Shown here in pieces: positions 18,858 through 26,322 of a stretch of DNA of 47,262 nucleotides (position 1 is the stretch's first letter; every line of letters starts with the position of its first letter). Origin of the DNA: an uncultured bacterium (lineage in GTDB: Bacteria; Bacteroidota; Ignavibacteria; Kapaibacteriales; UBA4661). The stretch is from positions 1-47,262 of the forward strand of contig CALCNX010000138.1 of the NCBI GenBank assembly GCA_937899715.1, written 5' to 3'. The position numbers and the translations under genes were made by a program. The notes beneath the pieces were generated by a model, which saw only the letters and a program-made list of their open reading frames with translations, ran no database searches and had not been told where the DNA came from.

Positions 18858-18888
18858 AGCCTCACCTTATGAGAGGAGGTGAAAGTGA
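18858..18888. promoter_or_regulatory. Imperfect hairpin upstream of the receiver-kinase operon
   Basis: CCTCAC near 18859 and GTGAGG near 18883 form an inverted repeat with CACCT/AGGTG nested inside. It has no T run, so it is not a terminator. It lies 45-75 bases upstream of the leftward operon at 18813 and could be an operator or leader hairpin. The 188-base gap around it holds no gene. Confidence 0.3.
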
Positions 18889-19001
18889 GGGGTAGAATTT
18901 TTCCCGCATCTGGGATTATAGCAGTACGCTATTAGCTACTCGCTAAGGGCATAACAACATACAAAAAAAACTCTAAAGAACACTCCATAATTACACCACC
19001 A

Positions 19002-19277
19002 TCAACGAGAGAAATCCCCGTACATAAGCCAAGAAAAATAGAGAACAAGGACGGCTCCACACAACATCATTACAGCCCCGACCACCCCATAGACCAAAAT
19101 ACGCCAGTCCTGCGTGTAGCCGGAAAAAGGGTTATGGGTAAAAATATATTTTACCACATACATCAAACCACCTTCGTTGAAAAAATCTTCAGGTGAAAGC
19201 GCCCGCCCCGACAAAGCGCCGGAACGCAAGACAGAAATCACCCCGACAACAATCAGTGCCATTGCGGTAATAAGCAT
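19002..19277 (-). CDS. Small two-helix membrane protein, unknown
   Basis: A 91-residue protein with a hydrophobic helix at about residues 1-17 and a second at about 60-83 (VYGVVGAVMMLCGAVLVLYFSWLMY), joined by a polar loop containing ALSPEDFFNEGG. I do not recognise a family. The start is secure: a full Shine-Dalgarno AAGGAGG sits 8 bases upstream of the ATG, rare for this group and a sign of strong translation. It lies 57 bases downstream of the TOPRIM gene on the same strand with no terminator between, so it may be part of the ATPase/TOPRIM operon. A membrane effector is one possibility, but nothing in the sequence proves it. Confidence 0.6.
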   Translation of the reverse strand: MLITAMALIVVGVISVLRSGALSGRALSPEDFFNEGGLMYVVKYIFTHNPFSGYTQDWRILVYGVVGAVMMLCGAVLVLYFSWLMYGDFSR

Positions 19278-19334
19278 ATCGTTTTCCTCCTTGATGTTCG
19301 GATATTCACATTATTTCGAGTTTGAGAGATATTT

Positions 19335-20024
19335 TTAATACTCATCAAACAGCTTCCGTAGCCACGCAACAAAAGTGTGTGCAATTGGCTTATCAGCATC
19401 AAAATACTTCATCGTAATTGCTAACCCCATTGGCTTTCCGGGTTCTTCCTGCCATGCAAGCCACGTATGGATAAATGCTTTTGTACGGTGGAGTTCGGCA
19501 TTGAAGCGGTGCGTCTTTTTGACAATCATGTCGTCTAAGCATTGGTCAGCAAACTGCTCCATATCATCGTTTTCGGAAATAAGCAAACGCACAAAATCTT
19601 CCAACATACCGCGCTCTTGATTATCAGGCATAATCCAAATACCGACTTTTATCAGTTTTTGCACCTGAGCATTGGCAACATAATCAAGGATAGTGCCCTG
19701 GCTATCTGGCTTGTCAGGAATCTGTGTGCCATTTGTTGCTAACTTACCGCATAGCTGTCGCCAACGGTTTTCTAAATCTGTGTCAGCATCTACTACAATA
19801 CCAATTCTCTCATACGAGCCTTTAAGCGCAACGGATAACTCCCCCAGAAGCGTTGTAATGCCGCCATCTTCTTGGTTAAAGTTTTTGATGGTGCAACGCT
19901 CCTCCAACTTATCGGTAATAAACTCGTGTCTCTTTGCAAGATTCTTGACAACATGATAATCGTCTGAACCTTCCAGAAGGAGAAGATTCATACGAGCATT
20001 AGAGTTAGCGGATTTCGATACCAT
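19335..20024 (-). CDS. TOPRIM-domain protein (DUF3226-like), partner of the ATPase at 20005
   Basis: A 229-residue protein with the TOPRIM pattern: LLLLEGSDD with Glu18 after the first strand, and IGIVVDADTD with Asp79 and Asp81 as the DxD metal ligands. A later block, PDNQERGMLED, recurs in the second TOPRIM protein of this window (PDN, four residues, G, one residue, LED). TOPRIM domains of OLD-type proteins bind two metals and cut DNA; here the domain is separate from its ATPase rather than fused. ATG at 20024 overlaps the ATPase end by 20 bases; ATG at 19991 (13 bases after the ATPase stop) is equally possible and starts right at the first strand. Function as nuclease is inferred. Confidence 0.7.
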   Translation of the reverse strand: MVSKSANSNARMNLLLLEGSDDYHVVKNLAKRHEFITDKLEERCTIKNFNQEDGGITTLLGELSVALKGSYERIGIVVDADTDLENRWRQLCGKLATNGTQIPDKPDSQGTILDYVANAQVQKLIKVGIWIMPDNQERGMLEDFVRLLISENDDMEQFADQCLDDMIVKKTHRFNAELHRTKAFIHTWLAWQEEPGKPMGLAITMKYFDADKPIAHTFVAWLRKLFDEY

Positions 20025-21141
20025 GCTCAACCACCTTTCGCAAATCGTCTTCAGAAAATGTCTCAGCAAAGAGCGCTTCGTTATACCGCTCTAAACGAAT
20101 TGCTTTACCTAAGCCCCTGTATTCATCTGTGTTACAGATACTCGCAAACGCATACATACAATCTAGGCTGTGCGTTGTGGCAAACACCTGAACATTCAAT
20201 TTTTGCGCCAAGAAAAAGATAACCTTCCACAGCGATTCTTGTACGGTATAATGCAAGCCGTTATCGAATTCATCAATGAGTAAAAAACCGCCCTCAGCAT
20301 TGACCATTGCCAGCGCGATAGCAAATATGCGATTCATACCGTCGCCCATGCTTTTCAGTGAAACACGCTGTTCTACAATAGTTTGAACAAGAATTTTTAC
20401 TCTATTTCGCGGCTCTTCTGATAAAACTCTATTTCGTCGCTCTTCTGATAAAACTGTAAGCCGTTTAATCGGTTCGATAATACTCAAAGCTTGGATGATA
20501 AATTCTTCCTTTTCGGTAAGAGCAATTCTTTCCCAAAGATCACCTATGTTACTCTCTCCCAACATACTAATTATTGAGTTATCGGACTTAATAAACAACG
20601 AATTTCCACTTGTTCTAATAGCTCTACCATACCCTGACAGCCTTCGTGAGGGCGTTAAAGGTATTATTTCTTTTTCATTGTCATGATGATATAATAATCC
20701 CAGATAAGCATCGGGAATATCAAGATAATCTGAAGAAGTTATTACTTGAGGCGTACTACGTACAGAGCCATCTCCAAGGGATTCCCTGACAAGCACACAA
20801 GGAACCAGTTGTAATTCCAGTTTGCCGAAATCATTGCCTGTTTCTATACAGATACGCTTCGATGGTAATGCTGTTTCCCGCCCATGAAAGAGCATTGCAT
20901 ACATTTCAAGTCGAGCTGGTAAAGATTTATCGGTAAAGTTAGCTTCTTCCCGTGCTGCCAAAATTGTATCTAATATCATTGAAGAAGAGCGACTTACATA
21001 AATCAATACCGCTTCTAAAAGCGATGTTTTCCCAACATTGTTTTTCCCAACAAGCAGATTTACCTGAGCAAGTTCGGGGATTTCCAGATGCTCAATATTG
21101 CGATAGTTTTCAATCTTCAACGAAGACAGTCTCAGAGCCAT
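20005..21141 (-). CDS. OLD-like AAA/ABC-type ATPase
   Basis: A 378-residue ATPase of the RecF/SMC/OLD type. Walker A is GKNNVGKTS (residues 33-41 region, after VNLLVG), the signature-like motif is SMGDGMNR (about 264-271), Walker B is FLLIDEFDNGLH (about 286-297) and the switch histidine is in FATTHS (about 320-325). The N-terminus LSSLKIENYRNIEHLEI is typical of the family. It lacks the TOPRIM domain that follows the ATPase in single-chain OLD and GajA proteins; that domain is supplied by the next gene. A 27-base tandem duplication lies between the ATPase halves (LSEERRNRV, then LSEEPRNRV). The start is preceded by an AAGGA-like site. It follows the MetH-like gene by 33 bases, so it may share that transcript. 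Confidence 0.83.
   Translation of the reverse strand: MALRLSSLKIENYRNIEHLEIPELAQVNLLVGKNNVGKTSLLEAVLIYVSRSSSMILDTILAAREEANFTDKSLPARLEMYAMLFHGRETALPSKRICIETGNDFGKLELQLVPCVLVRESLGDGSVRSTPQVITSSDYLDIPDAYLGLLYHHDNEKEIIPLTPSRRLSGYGRAIRTSGNSLFIKSDNSIISMLGESNIGDLWERIALTEKEEFIIQALSIIEPIKRLTVLSEERRNRVLSEEPRNRVKILVQTIVEQRVSLKSMGDGMNRIFAIALAMVNAEGGFLLIDEFDNGLHYTVQESLWKVIFFLAQKLNVQVFATTHSLDCMYAFASICNTDEYRGLGKAIRLERYNEALFAETFSEDDLRKVVEHGIEIR
20401..20454. repeat. 27-base tandem duplication inside the ATPase gene
   Basis: Two adjacent 27-base units, 20401-20427 and 20428-20454, differ at only two adjacent positions (CG versus TC). They encode the 9-residue repeat LSEEPRNRV and LSEERRNRV. The frame is kept, so the duplication lengthens the linker by nine residues. 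Confidence 0.85.
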
Positions 21142-21174
21142 AGCCTTTTCCTTAATGAATAAAGTTGAGCAAAA

Positions 21175-22104
21175 TCACGCCTCATACGCCAGATTCGGCG
21201 CAAGCCAGCGTTCTGCTTCTTCTACGGTCATTCCTTTGCGACGGGCATAATCTTCCACTTGGTCGCGTTGGATTTTGCCAAGCGGGAAATACTTCGCCTC
21301 GGGATGAGCAAAGTACCACCCCGACACCGATGCAGCCGGAAACATCGCATAACTTTCTGTCAGAATCACGCTCGTACGGGCTTCTGCGTCCAAGAGGTCG
21401 AAAAGTTTCCGCTTTTCAGTATGCTCGGGACAAGCCGGATAGCCGGGTGCAGGACGGATGCCATCGTACTGCTCTTTGATGAGCGATTCATTTTCCAATT
21501 GTTCGTCCGCGGCATAGCCCCAAATTTCTTTGCGGACGCGCTCGTGAAGCCACTCGGCAGCCGCTTCCGCCAAACGGTCGGCAATTGCTTTTACCATAAT
21601 AGAGGAATAGTCGTCGTGGTCTCGCTCATAGTGGGCACAAAGTTCATCCGTGCCGATACCGGCTGTAACCACAAACGCACCGATATAGTCCTGCAAGCTA
21701 GTTTCTTTCGGCGCAATAAAATCCGCAAGGCACAAATTCGGCTGCCCGTTTGCTTTCTGGCTCTGCTGGCGAAGAAAATTGAGCGTGACATGAGGTTTCG
21801 TGCGGCTTTCATCCGTATAAAGTTCTACGTCGTCATCGTTGACCGTATTGGCAGGAAAAATCCCGCAGACCGCATTGGCGCGAAGGGATTTTGTAGCAAT
21901 AATGCTGTCCAGCAGAGCGTTTGCGTCATCAAAAATTTTCCGTGCTTCCTTGCCCACAACGTGGTCATCAAAAATAGCCGGATATTTGCCGCGCAATTCC
22001 CATGAAAGAAAAAATGGTGTCCAGTCAATATAAGCGCGGAGGGTTTCGAGAGAAACATCGTCGAAAGCAGTGATACCAAGAGTGCGAGGCGTAACGATAG
22101 TCAT
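21175..22104 (-). CDS. Stand-alone methionine synthase (MetH) activation domain
   Basis: The 309-residue protein corresponds to the C-terminal AdoMet-binding reactivation domain of cobalamin-dependent methionine synthase, which rebuilds methylcobalamin by reductive methylation. The diagnostic AdoMet-binding motif RPAPGYPACPEH is at 217-228, followed by the SYAMFPAASVSGWYFAHPEA block. The start resembles the domain start in full MetH (TIDWTPFFLSWELRGKYPAI region at about 27-44). No homocysteine, folate or cobalamin domain precedes it in this window, so MetH is either split in this organism with the remainder elsewhere, or this is an accessory copy. The ATPase gene follows 33 bases later on the same strand. 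Confidence 0.87.
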   Translation of the reverse strand: MTIVTPRTLGITAFDDVSLETLRAYIDWTPFFLSWELRGKYPAIFDDHVVGKEARKIFDDANALLDSIIATKSLRANAVCGIFPANTVNDDDVELYTDESRTKPHVTLNFLRQQSQKANGQPNLCLADFIAPKETSLQDYIGAFVVTAGIGTDELCAHYERDHDDYSSIMVKAIADRLAEAAAEWLHERVRKEIWGYAADEQLENESLIKEQYDGIRPAPGYPACPEHTEKRKLFDLLDAEARTSVILTESYAMFPAASVSGWYFAHPEAKYFPLGKIQRDQVEDYARRKGMTVEEAERWLAPNLAYEA

Positions 22105-22152
22105 TAGTGAAGATAGTTTGGTGAAGGAGCAGTTTTTCTATATTCAAATATA

Positions 22153-22728
22153 TCATTTCAAAAGCGACAGCGAGAAATGAAACTCCGGCAAAACATCCTC
22201 GCCGGACAGTGTCACATCGAACGTATCAATAACTTCCACATCAGCATCCATGCGGTAAATATACGTTTTTTCGCTCTGCGGGTCTATGAGCCATGCCAAA
22301 CGGCAACCATTCTCAATCCATTCTTACATCTTATCCTGAAGTGATTGCAGGCGGTCGCTTTCCGAACGAAGCTCTACCACAAAATCGGGTGTAAGAGTCA
22401 CAAAACCTGATTGCTCCTTGCTTGTCAGTGATTGCCAGCGAGCATTGCTTATCCATGCGGCATCGGGCGATCGCACAGCACCATTCGGCAAATGAAATGC
22501 TGTTGATGAATCGAACGCCTCACCGAGTTTTGTTTGAAGCGTCCATGCGTCAAGTTGTCCGGCAAGGCGCATATTGCGTCGCCCAGTTGTACCGCCAGTA
22601 AGAGTCATAACAATTAATTCTCCTTTTGCATTGCGCTCGAATTTCAAATTACGGTTCGCAGCGCAAAGTTTGAGCAACTGCTCGTCGGTGAGTACGCCCC
22701 AGGGCGACACATCCAAAACGGTTTCCAT
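22153..22728 (-). pseudogene. Uma2-family (DUF820) endonuclease-like gene with an in-frame stop
   Basis: The frame from ATG 22728 encodes a Uma2/DUF820 protein: LTGGTTGRRNMRLAGQL, then SPDAAWIS, then LTPDFVVELRSESD, the PD-(D/E)xK-like core. A TAA at 22326-22324 interrupts it after residue 134, in the middle of a normally continuous helix (LQDKM-stop-EWIENGCRLAWLIDP). The same frame continues with good Uma2 sequence to a TGA at 22155-22153, so the full gene would be 191 codons. A single substitution from CAA, AAA or GAA to TAA explains it. Uma2 proteins are common, many-copy and of uncertain role. The stop could also be a base-call error. The 134-residue form lacks part of the nuclease fold. 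Confidence 0.8.
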
Positions 22729-22788
22729 AGCATTTTCCTTGATGAGAGTATGAATGCGTTTGATGCAATTTCTTGGTGCAATTTAACG

Positions 22789-22827
22789 CAAAAAAAATTG
22801 CCGTCCACGTGCAAAGTGAACGGCAAT
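22789..22827 (-). terminator. Intrinsic terminator of the outer-membrane receptor gene
   Basis: ATTGCCGTCCAC and GTGAACGGCAAT pair across a 7-base loop (about 22797-22827). On the minus strand the hairpin is followed by a run of eight or nine T. It lies about 45 bases past the stop at 22869. Confidence 0.85.
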
Positions 22828-22868
22828 GAGAGAGAAGATGTTAATGGATCTACGTTTCGGTTGCGTAT

Positions 22869-25814
22869 TTATATGCCAAACGTCCGCAGATTATACGTCA
22901 CCGTAAGCAACCCGTAACGGCGCAAAACCGCCGTTTGCGAGGTTTCGATATACGAACCCGTTACGCTTTGCGAGATAGCCGTGTTTTGATTCAGCGCATC
23001 GAAAACCGAGAGCTTGATTTCCAGTTTATCATCCATAAAGCGCTTACCTAAGCCAACCGACAGAAGCGGTATGGACTGATTAAAGCCGCTTGCCAAACCG
23101 TTATTGGAGATGTAGGTAAAATCACTCGTGAGCAAAAATCCTTCCCAGAAAATCCAGTTCAGCCGCGCATAGATATTATGGACGAAGTATGTGTTATCAA
23201 GCGAGGACTGGAGAGAATTGCGAGCAATCGTGATTGCGCTGCGCCCCGACACCATAAAGTCCAAATTCTCGCTGATATTGCTACTCAGCGTCAGCGAAGG
23301 TGTGATGCCGTAATTATCCACGTCATTGCGCTGGTCGTTGATAAGGCTAATATCGCGCGTGTAGGTGAAGCCCGCGCCCAGATTGATATTCAGCTTGGCT
23401 CCCTGCCACACTTCCCATGGGAAGCTATATGTGCCGAATGCCCGTGCGTTCCAGTAGCCATTCTCGTTTTTGGGACGTGTCAGTTGACCGCCCGCACCCA
23501 AGCGTACCTCCGGCAAAATCAAGGTGTCACGCGACGCAATGGTCGTATTGTTCACAATTTTATCATTCGTAAAACCCACACCGATAGCGAAAAACATTGA
23601 ATTTGCAGTCGCCACATCGAATACGGCATAATTTGCCATAAAATTATGTGAATACTCCTGCATCAAATTTGGATTACCAATCGAGAGACGCAGCGGATCG
23701 GAATTATTCAAGACGTTTTGAAGCTGGCTAATACTCGGTGCATTGGTGGATGTGCGGTAATTAAAGCGAAAATTCCCTGTTTTACCGAAACGCATCGTGA
23801 AATTAGCTGACGGCAGGACATTTATAAAGGGTTTTGACGCGCTATATTCACTTGGATATTGCTGCGCCACGCTCAAGTACGCGGCTTGATAATCCACACC
23901 AACCGAAAAATTCGCCCCAGTAGCAAACGCATACCGATAGCTCACGCCCGGACGATGTGTCATGTAGGAACTCGTAAATTTATTGGAAAGCAAAACATTG
24001 AGGTTTGAATACTCGCCTGTCGAAGTATTGAAATCATTCACTTTGCGGTCGGATTCCGATTGTGACCAATTCAGATTGTATGAGGCTTGAAGGCTGCCTT
24101 TATCGCCCAGAGGCTCTGTGTACGAAACATTGCCTCCAAGTGATACGGTGTTTCCAAAGATTGGTGTTTCTTGCCGCACGGTCGTGAAAAGTAATTCTGT
24201 CGGCGAGAGAAGTGTGATATTGCCGTTGGTAGAATTGTTCACCTGTGCACCTTCATTGCGATTATAGCTTGGAGAAATGTTGATAGAAAGGGTGCGCCCT
24301 TCAAGCGGAAATTTATGCCGCCAAAGAATATCGCCACCGAGCGAATAACCAAAATTCTTGGATGTATTATCCGCGTCGGTTGTATTCAGAAGGCTTTTTG
24401 TGCCAAGTGTTTCAATAAATGTCGCGCGGTCTGTGTACGTCAGACGGTTATTGGTCTGTAAGGTAAGACGCGGCGTAAAAATAAGAGAATTTGAGGAATC
24501 CAGCGTGGCTTCGATACGCATATTCACGCGGTGGTTCATGTTCTGCGTACCGCTTTGTGTGGCTTGTGTACTTGTTTGCGGCGGGACTCCTGCAAGGAAG
24601 TATTGACGCTGAAGCGATTGCTGCGCGGCGTTATCGGTAAGATTCACAAAATAGCTGCCCGTGGCGGTTACACTCTTACCCCATGTATCGGAATAGTTCA
24701 AGCCCAAACCATGCGCCTGCGTGATACCGTCACTTTGCGGCACGAGGAAATCGCCGGGATTACCACCACCACCACCGCCACGAAAAATCTGCGCACCGCC
24801 ACCGGAGCGCATTGCGGCTGCCGCAGCAGGACTGCCCATCATACGAGCCATGTTATTATTGCCACCGCCCAGCAAGCCGAGAATATCTTGAATTGAAAAA
24901 TTTTGTTGATTGATGTTATTGGACATCCCCAAAAGCGAGATTCTGCGGTCGCCGTTGAAAAAATTAATGTTCCCGCCAGCCGTATAACGGCTTTCAAAGG
25001 CATTGGTATTTGAACCATATCCGGCATACAACTTACCGAATTGCCCATTGCGTTTGTTCGGATTGGTGATGATATTCAGCGTTTTGGTGCGGTCGCCGTC
25101 ATCGAAGCGCGTGAAAGCCGCTTGATCGCTCATTTGGTCTATCACTTGCACTTTGTCAATAATTTCGGCTGGAAGATTGCGCAATGCAGCCGTGGGGTCG
25201 TCACCAAAAAACGGCTTGCCGTCCACCAGCACACGGCGCACGTTTTCGCCTTGCGTTTTGACGGTTCCGTTTGCATCCACTTCCACGCCCGGCATTTTGC
25301 GAATGACATCCTCTGCAGCCGCGTTTTTATCGGACTTAAACGCCTTTGCATTAAACTCCGTCGTATCGCCGCGTACTTCCGCACGGAGAGCAGTCGTGGA
25401 AACCTCCACTTCGCCCGTTTTCACGGCATTGGAAGTCATACGCTGCGGCGGCAAGCGTAGAGTGTCCATTTTACCAATGAGAGCGGCAGGAACAGTCACT
25501 TTGCTATACTTGGGTGCAAAACCAACAGATTGAAGCAAAAGAGTATGCTCTCCCGCCGGAACACCGCGCAGGGTAAAAAAGCCGTTTTTGTCGGCAATCG
25601 TGCCGGTAATAATGCTGCTGTCCTTCCGTAAAAGCTGGACTCGCGCACCCGTTACAGCAGAACGTGTTTCGCTGTCCACGACATTGGAGGAAACAAAGAT
25701 AGTACCGACGGCGGACACCGAACCGGACTGAGCAAATAAGCCCTGAACAAAAAGAAGCGTCAACACAGCACAAGCAACGCTTCGGAGAACAAAAGACAGA
25801 AAACGAGGTTTCAT
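22869..25814 (-). CDS. Outer-membrane beta-barrel (TonB-receptor-like) protein
   Basis: A 981-residue exported protein: signal peptide (ending GLFAQ, about 1-29), a carboxypeptidase-D-like domain (SSNVVDSETRSAVTGARVQL, about 40-120), a plug-like domain (RKMPGVEVDANGTVKTQG and VLVDGKPFFGDDP) and a long C-terminal barrel of the OMP_b-brl_3 type. No SusD partner follows, so this is a different class from the SusC at 14457. Inside a loop at about 310-350 is a low-complexity stretch with NNNMARMM, AAAAAM and six glycines in a row. Substrate unknown; related proteins take up siderophores, peptides or metal complexes. The gene has its own terminator, and its 5' leader contains the hairpins described at 26141-26234. 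Confidence 0.85.
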   Translation of the reverse strand: MKPRFLSFVLRSVACAVLTLLFVQGLFAQSGSVSAVGTIFVSSNVVDSETRSAVTGARVQLLRKDSSIITGTIADKNGFFTLRGVPAGEHTLLLQSVGFAPKYSKVTVPAALIGKMDTLRLPPQRMTSNAVKTGEVEVSTTALRAEVRGDTTEFNAKAFKSDKNAAAEDVIRKMPGVEVDANGTVKTQGENVRRVLVDGKPFFGDDPTAALRNLPAEIIDKVQVIDQMSDQAAFTRFDDGDRTKTLNIITNPNKRNGQFGKLYAGYGSNTNAFESRYTAGGNINFFNGDRRISLLGMSNNINQQNFSIQDILGLLGGGNNNMARMMGSPAAAAAMRSGGGAQIFRGGGGGGNPGDFLVPQSDGITQAHGLGLNYSDTWGKSVTATGSYFVNLTDNAAQQSLQRQYFLAGVPPQTSTQATQSGTQNMNHRVNMRIEATLDSSNSLIFTPRLTLQTNNRLTYTDRATFIETLGTKSLLNTTDADNTSKNFGYSLGGDILWRHKFPLEGRTLSINISPSYNRNEGAQVNNSTNGNITLLSPTELLFTTVRQETPIFGNTVSLGGNVSYTEPLGDKGSLQASYNLNWSQSESDRKVNDFNTSTGEYSNLNVLLSNKFTSSYMTHRPGVSYRYAFATGANFSVGVDYQAAYLSVAQQYPSEYSASKPFINVLPSANFTMRFGKTGNFRFNYRTSTNAPSISQLQNVLNNSDPLRLSIGNPNLMQEYSHNFMANYAVFDVATANSMFFAIGVGFTNDKIVNNTTIASRDTLILPEVRLGAGGQLTRPKNENGYWNARAFGTYSFPWEVWQGAKLNINLGAGFTYTRDISLINDQRNDVDNYGITPSLTLSSNISENLDFMVSGRSAITIARNSLQSSLDNTYFVHNIYARLNWIFWEGFLLTSDFTYISNNGLASGFNQSIPLLSVGLGKRFMDDKLEIKLSVFDALNQNTAISQSVTGSYIETSQTAVLRRYGLLTVTYNLRTFGI

Positions 25815-26055
25815 CGTAGTGAGAGATGAGTGAGTAAAGAAATGTGATGATAGTAAGAAATTACGTGCTATACTACGAACTGTACTACGACAAAATTACG
25901 GCGAAGTTCTGACGGAAGTTGTTAAATATTTGTCAAGAAATCTTGGTTTTACGGTACTTCATCCTTTCACGTCTTCGTCTATATAATTTGAGAGAACCTT
26001 CGTTCACCACATCGCAAAACCACCAAAAACAATCACGATTTGTGAATTTCGCTTC

Positions 26056-26095
26056 TTAAGTATGTCGTTCACGCCGTTAAGTATGTCGTTCACGC
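26056..26095. repeat. Two direct repeats of 19 bases, 21-base period
   Basis: TTAAGTATGTCGTTCACGC occurs exactly at 26056-26074 and 26077-26095, separated by CG. A period of two helical turns puts both copies on the same DNA face, as expected of a tandem protein-binding site, upstream of the receptor gene at 25814. No regulator is identified. Confidence 0.6.
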
Positions 26096-26140
26096 TGGAG
26101 ACTTGCACAGAAGAAAAAAAAATGCGTAGTTTGTACGAAC

Positions 26141-26240
26141 AAAAAAGCCCGCTCTTCGCACACGCTGAGTTCAAAGCTCACGAGTACATCTGAAGCGGGC
26201 AAGCGGATAAAGTTTGGACGACCTATCCGCTTGCAATATA
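26141..26240 (-). ncRNA. Candidate small RNA or leader attenuator ahead of the receptor gene
   Basis: Read on the minus strand, a perfect 11-base hairpin (arms 26234-26224 and 26209-26199, 14-base loop) is followed by a second hairpin (GCCCGCT arm at 26200-26194, AGCGGGC arm at 26153-26147) and a run of six T (26146-26141). The second hairpin plus T run is a normal intrinsic terminator. A TATATT-like box lies just upstream at about 26236-26241. Since no gene on this strand ends here, the product would be either a short RNA of roughly 95 bases or the 5' leader of the receptor gene. CCGCTT occurs twice in tandem (once in each hairpin), so alternative pairing is possible. It matches no riboswitch that I recognise. 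Confidence 0.4.
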
Positions 26241-26322
26241 CGCAAAAAGTTATGCGTACAAGCTGGGAAACCGTGTGCGAAAATATAGGGTAATTTCCCC
26301 AATTCTTTTTTGGAGTTTTTAC

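Larger units (their letters stand above)
25815..26322. other. 508-base intergenic region with RNA-like structure
   Basis: No protein-coding gene is convincing here. The region separates the leftward receptor gene from the rightward lipoprotein gene. It holds a 21-base direct repeat (26056-26095) and two adjacent hairpins ending in a minus-strand T run (26141-26234), all listed separately. The remainder shows nothing I can name. Confidence 0.6.

Noticed and set aside
22869..25814. Large outer-membrane protein considered as a second SusC
   Set aside because: No SusD follows, and its plug and barrel are of the OMP_b-brl_3 type.
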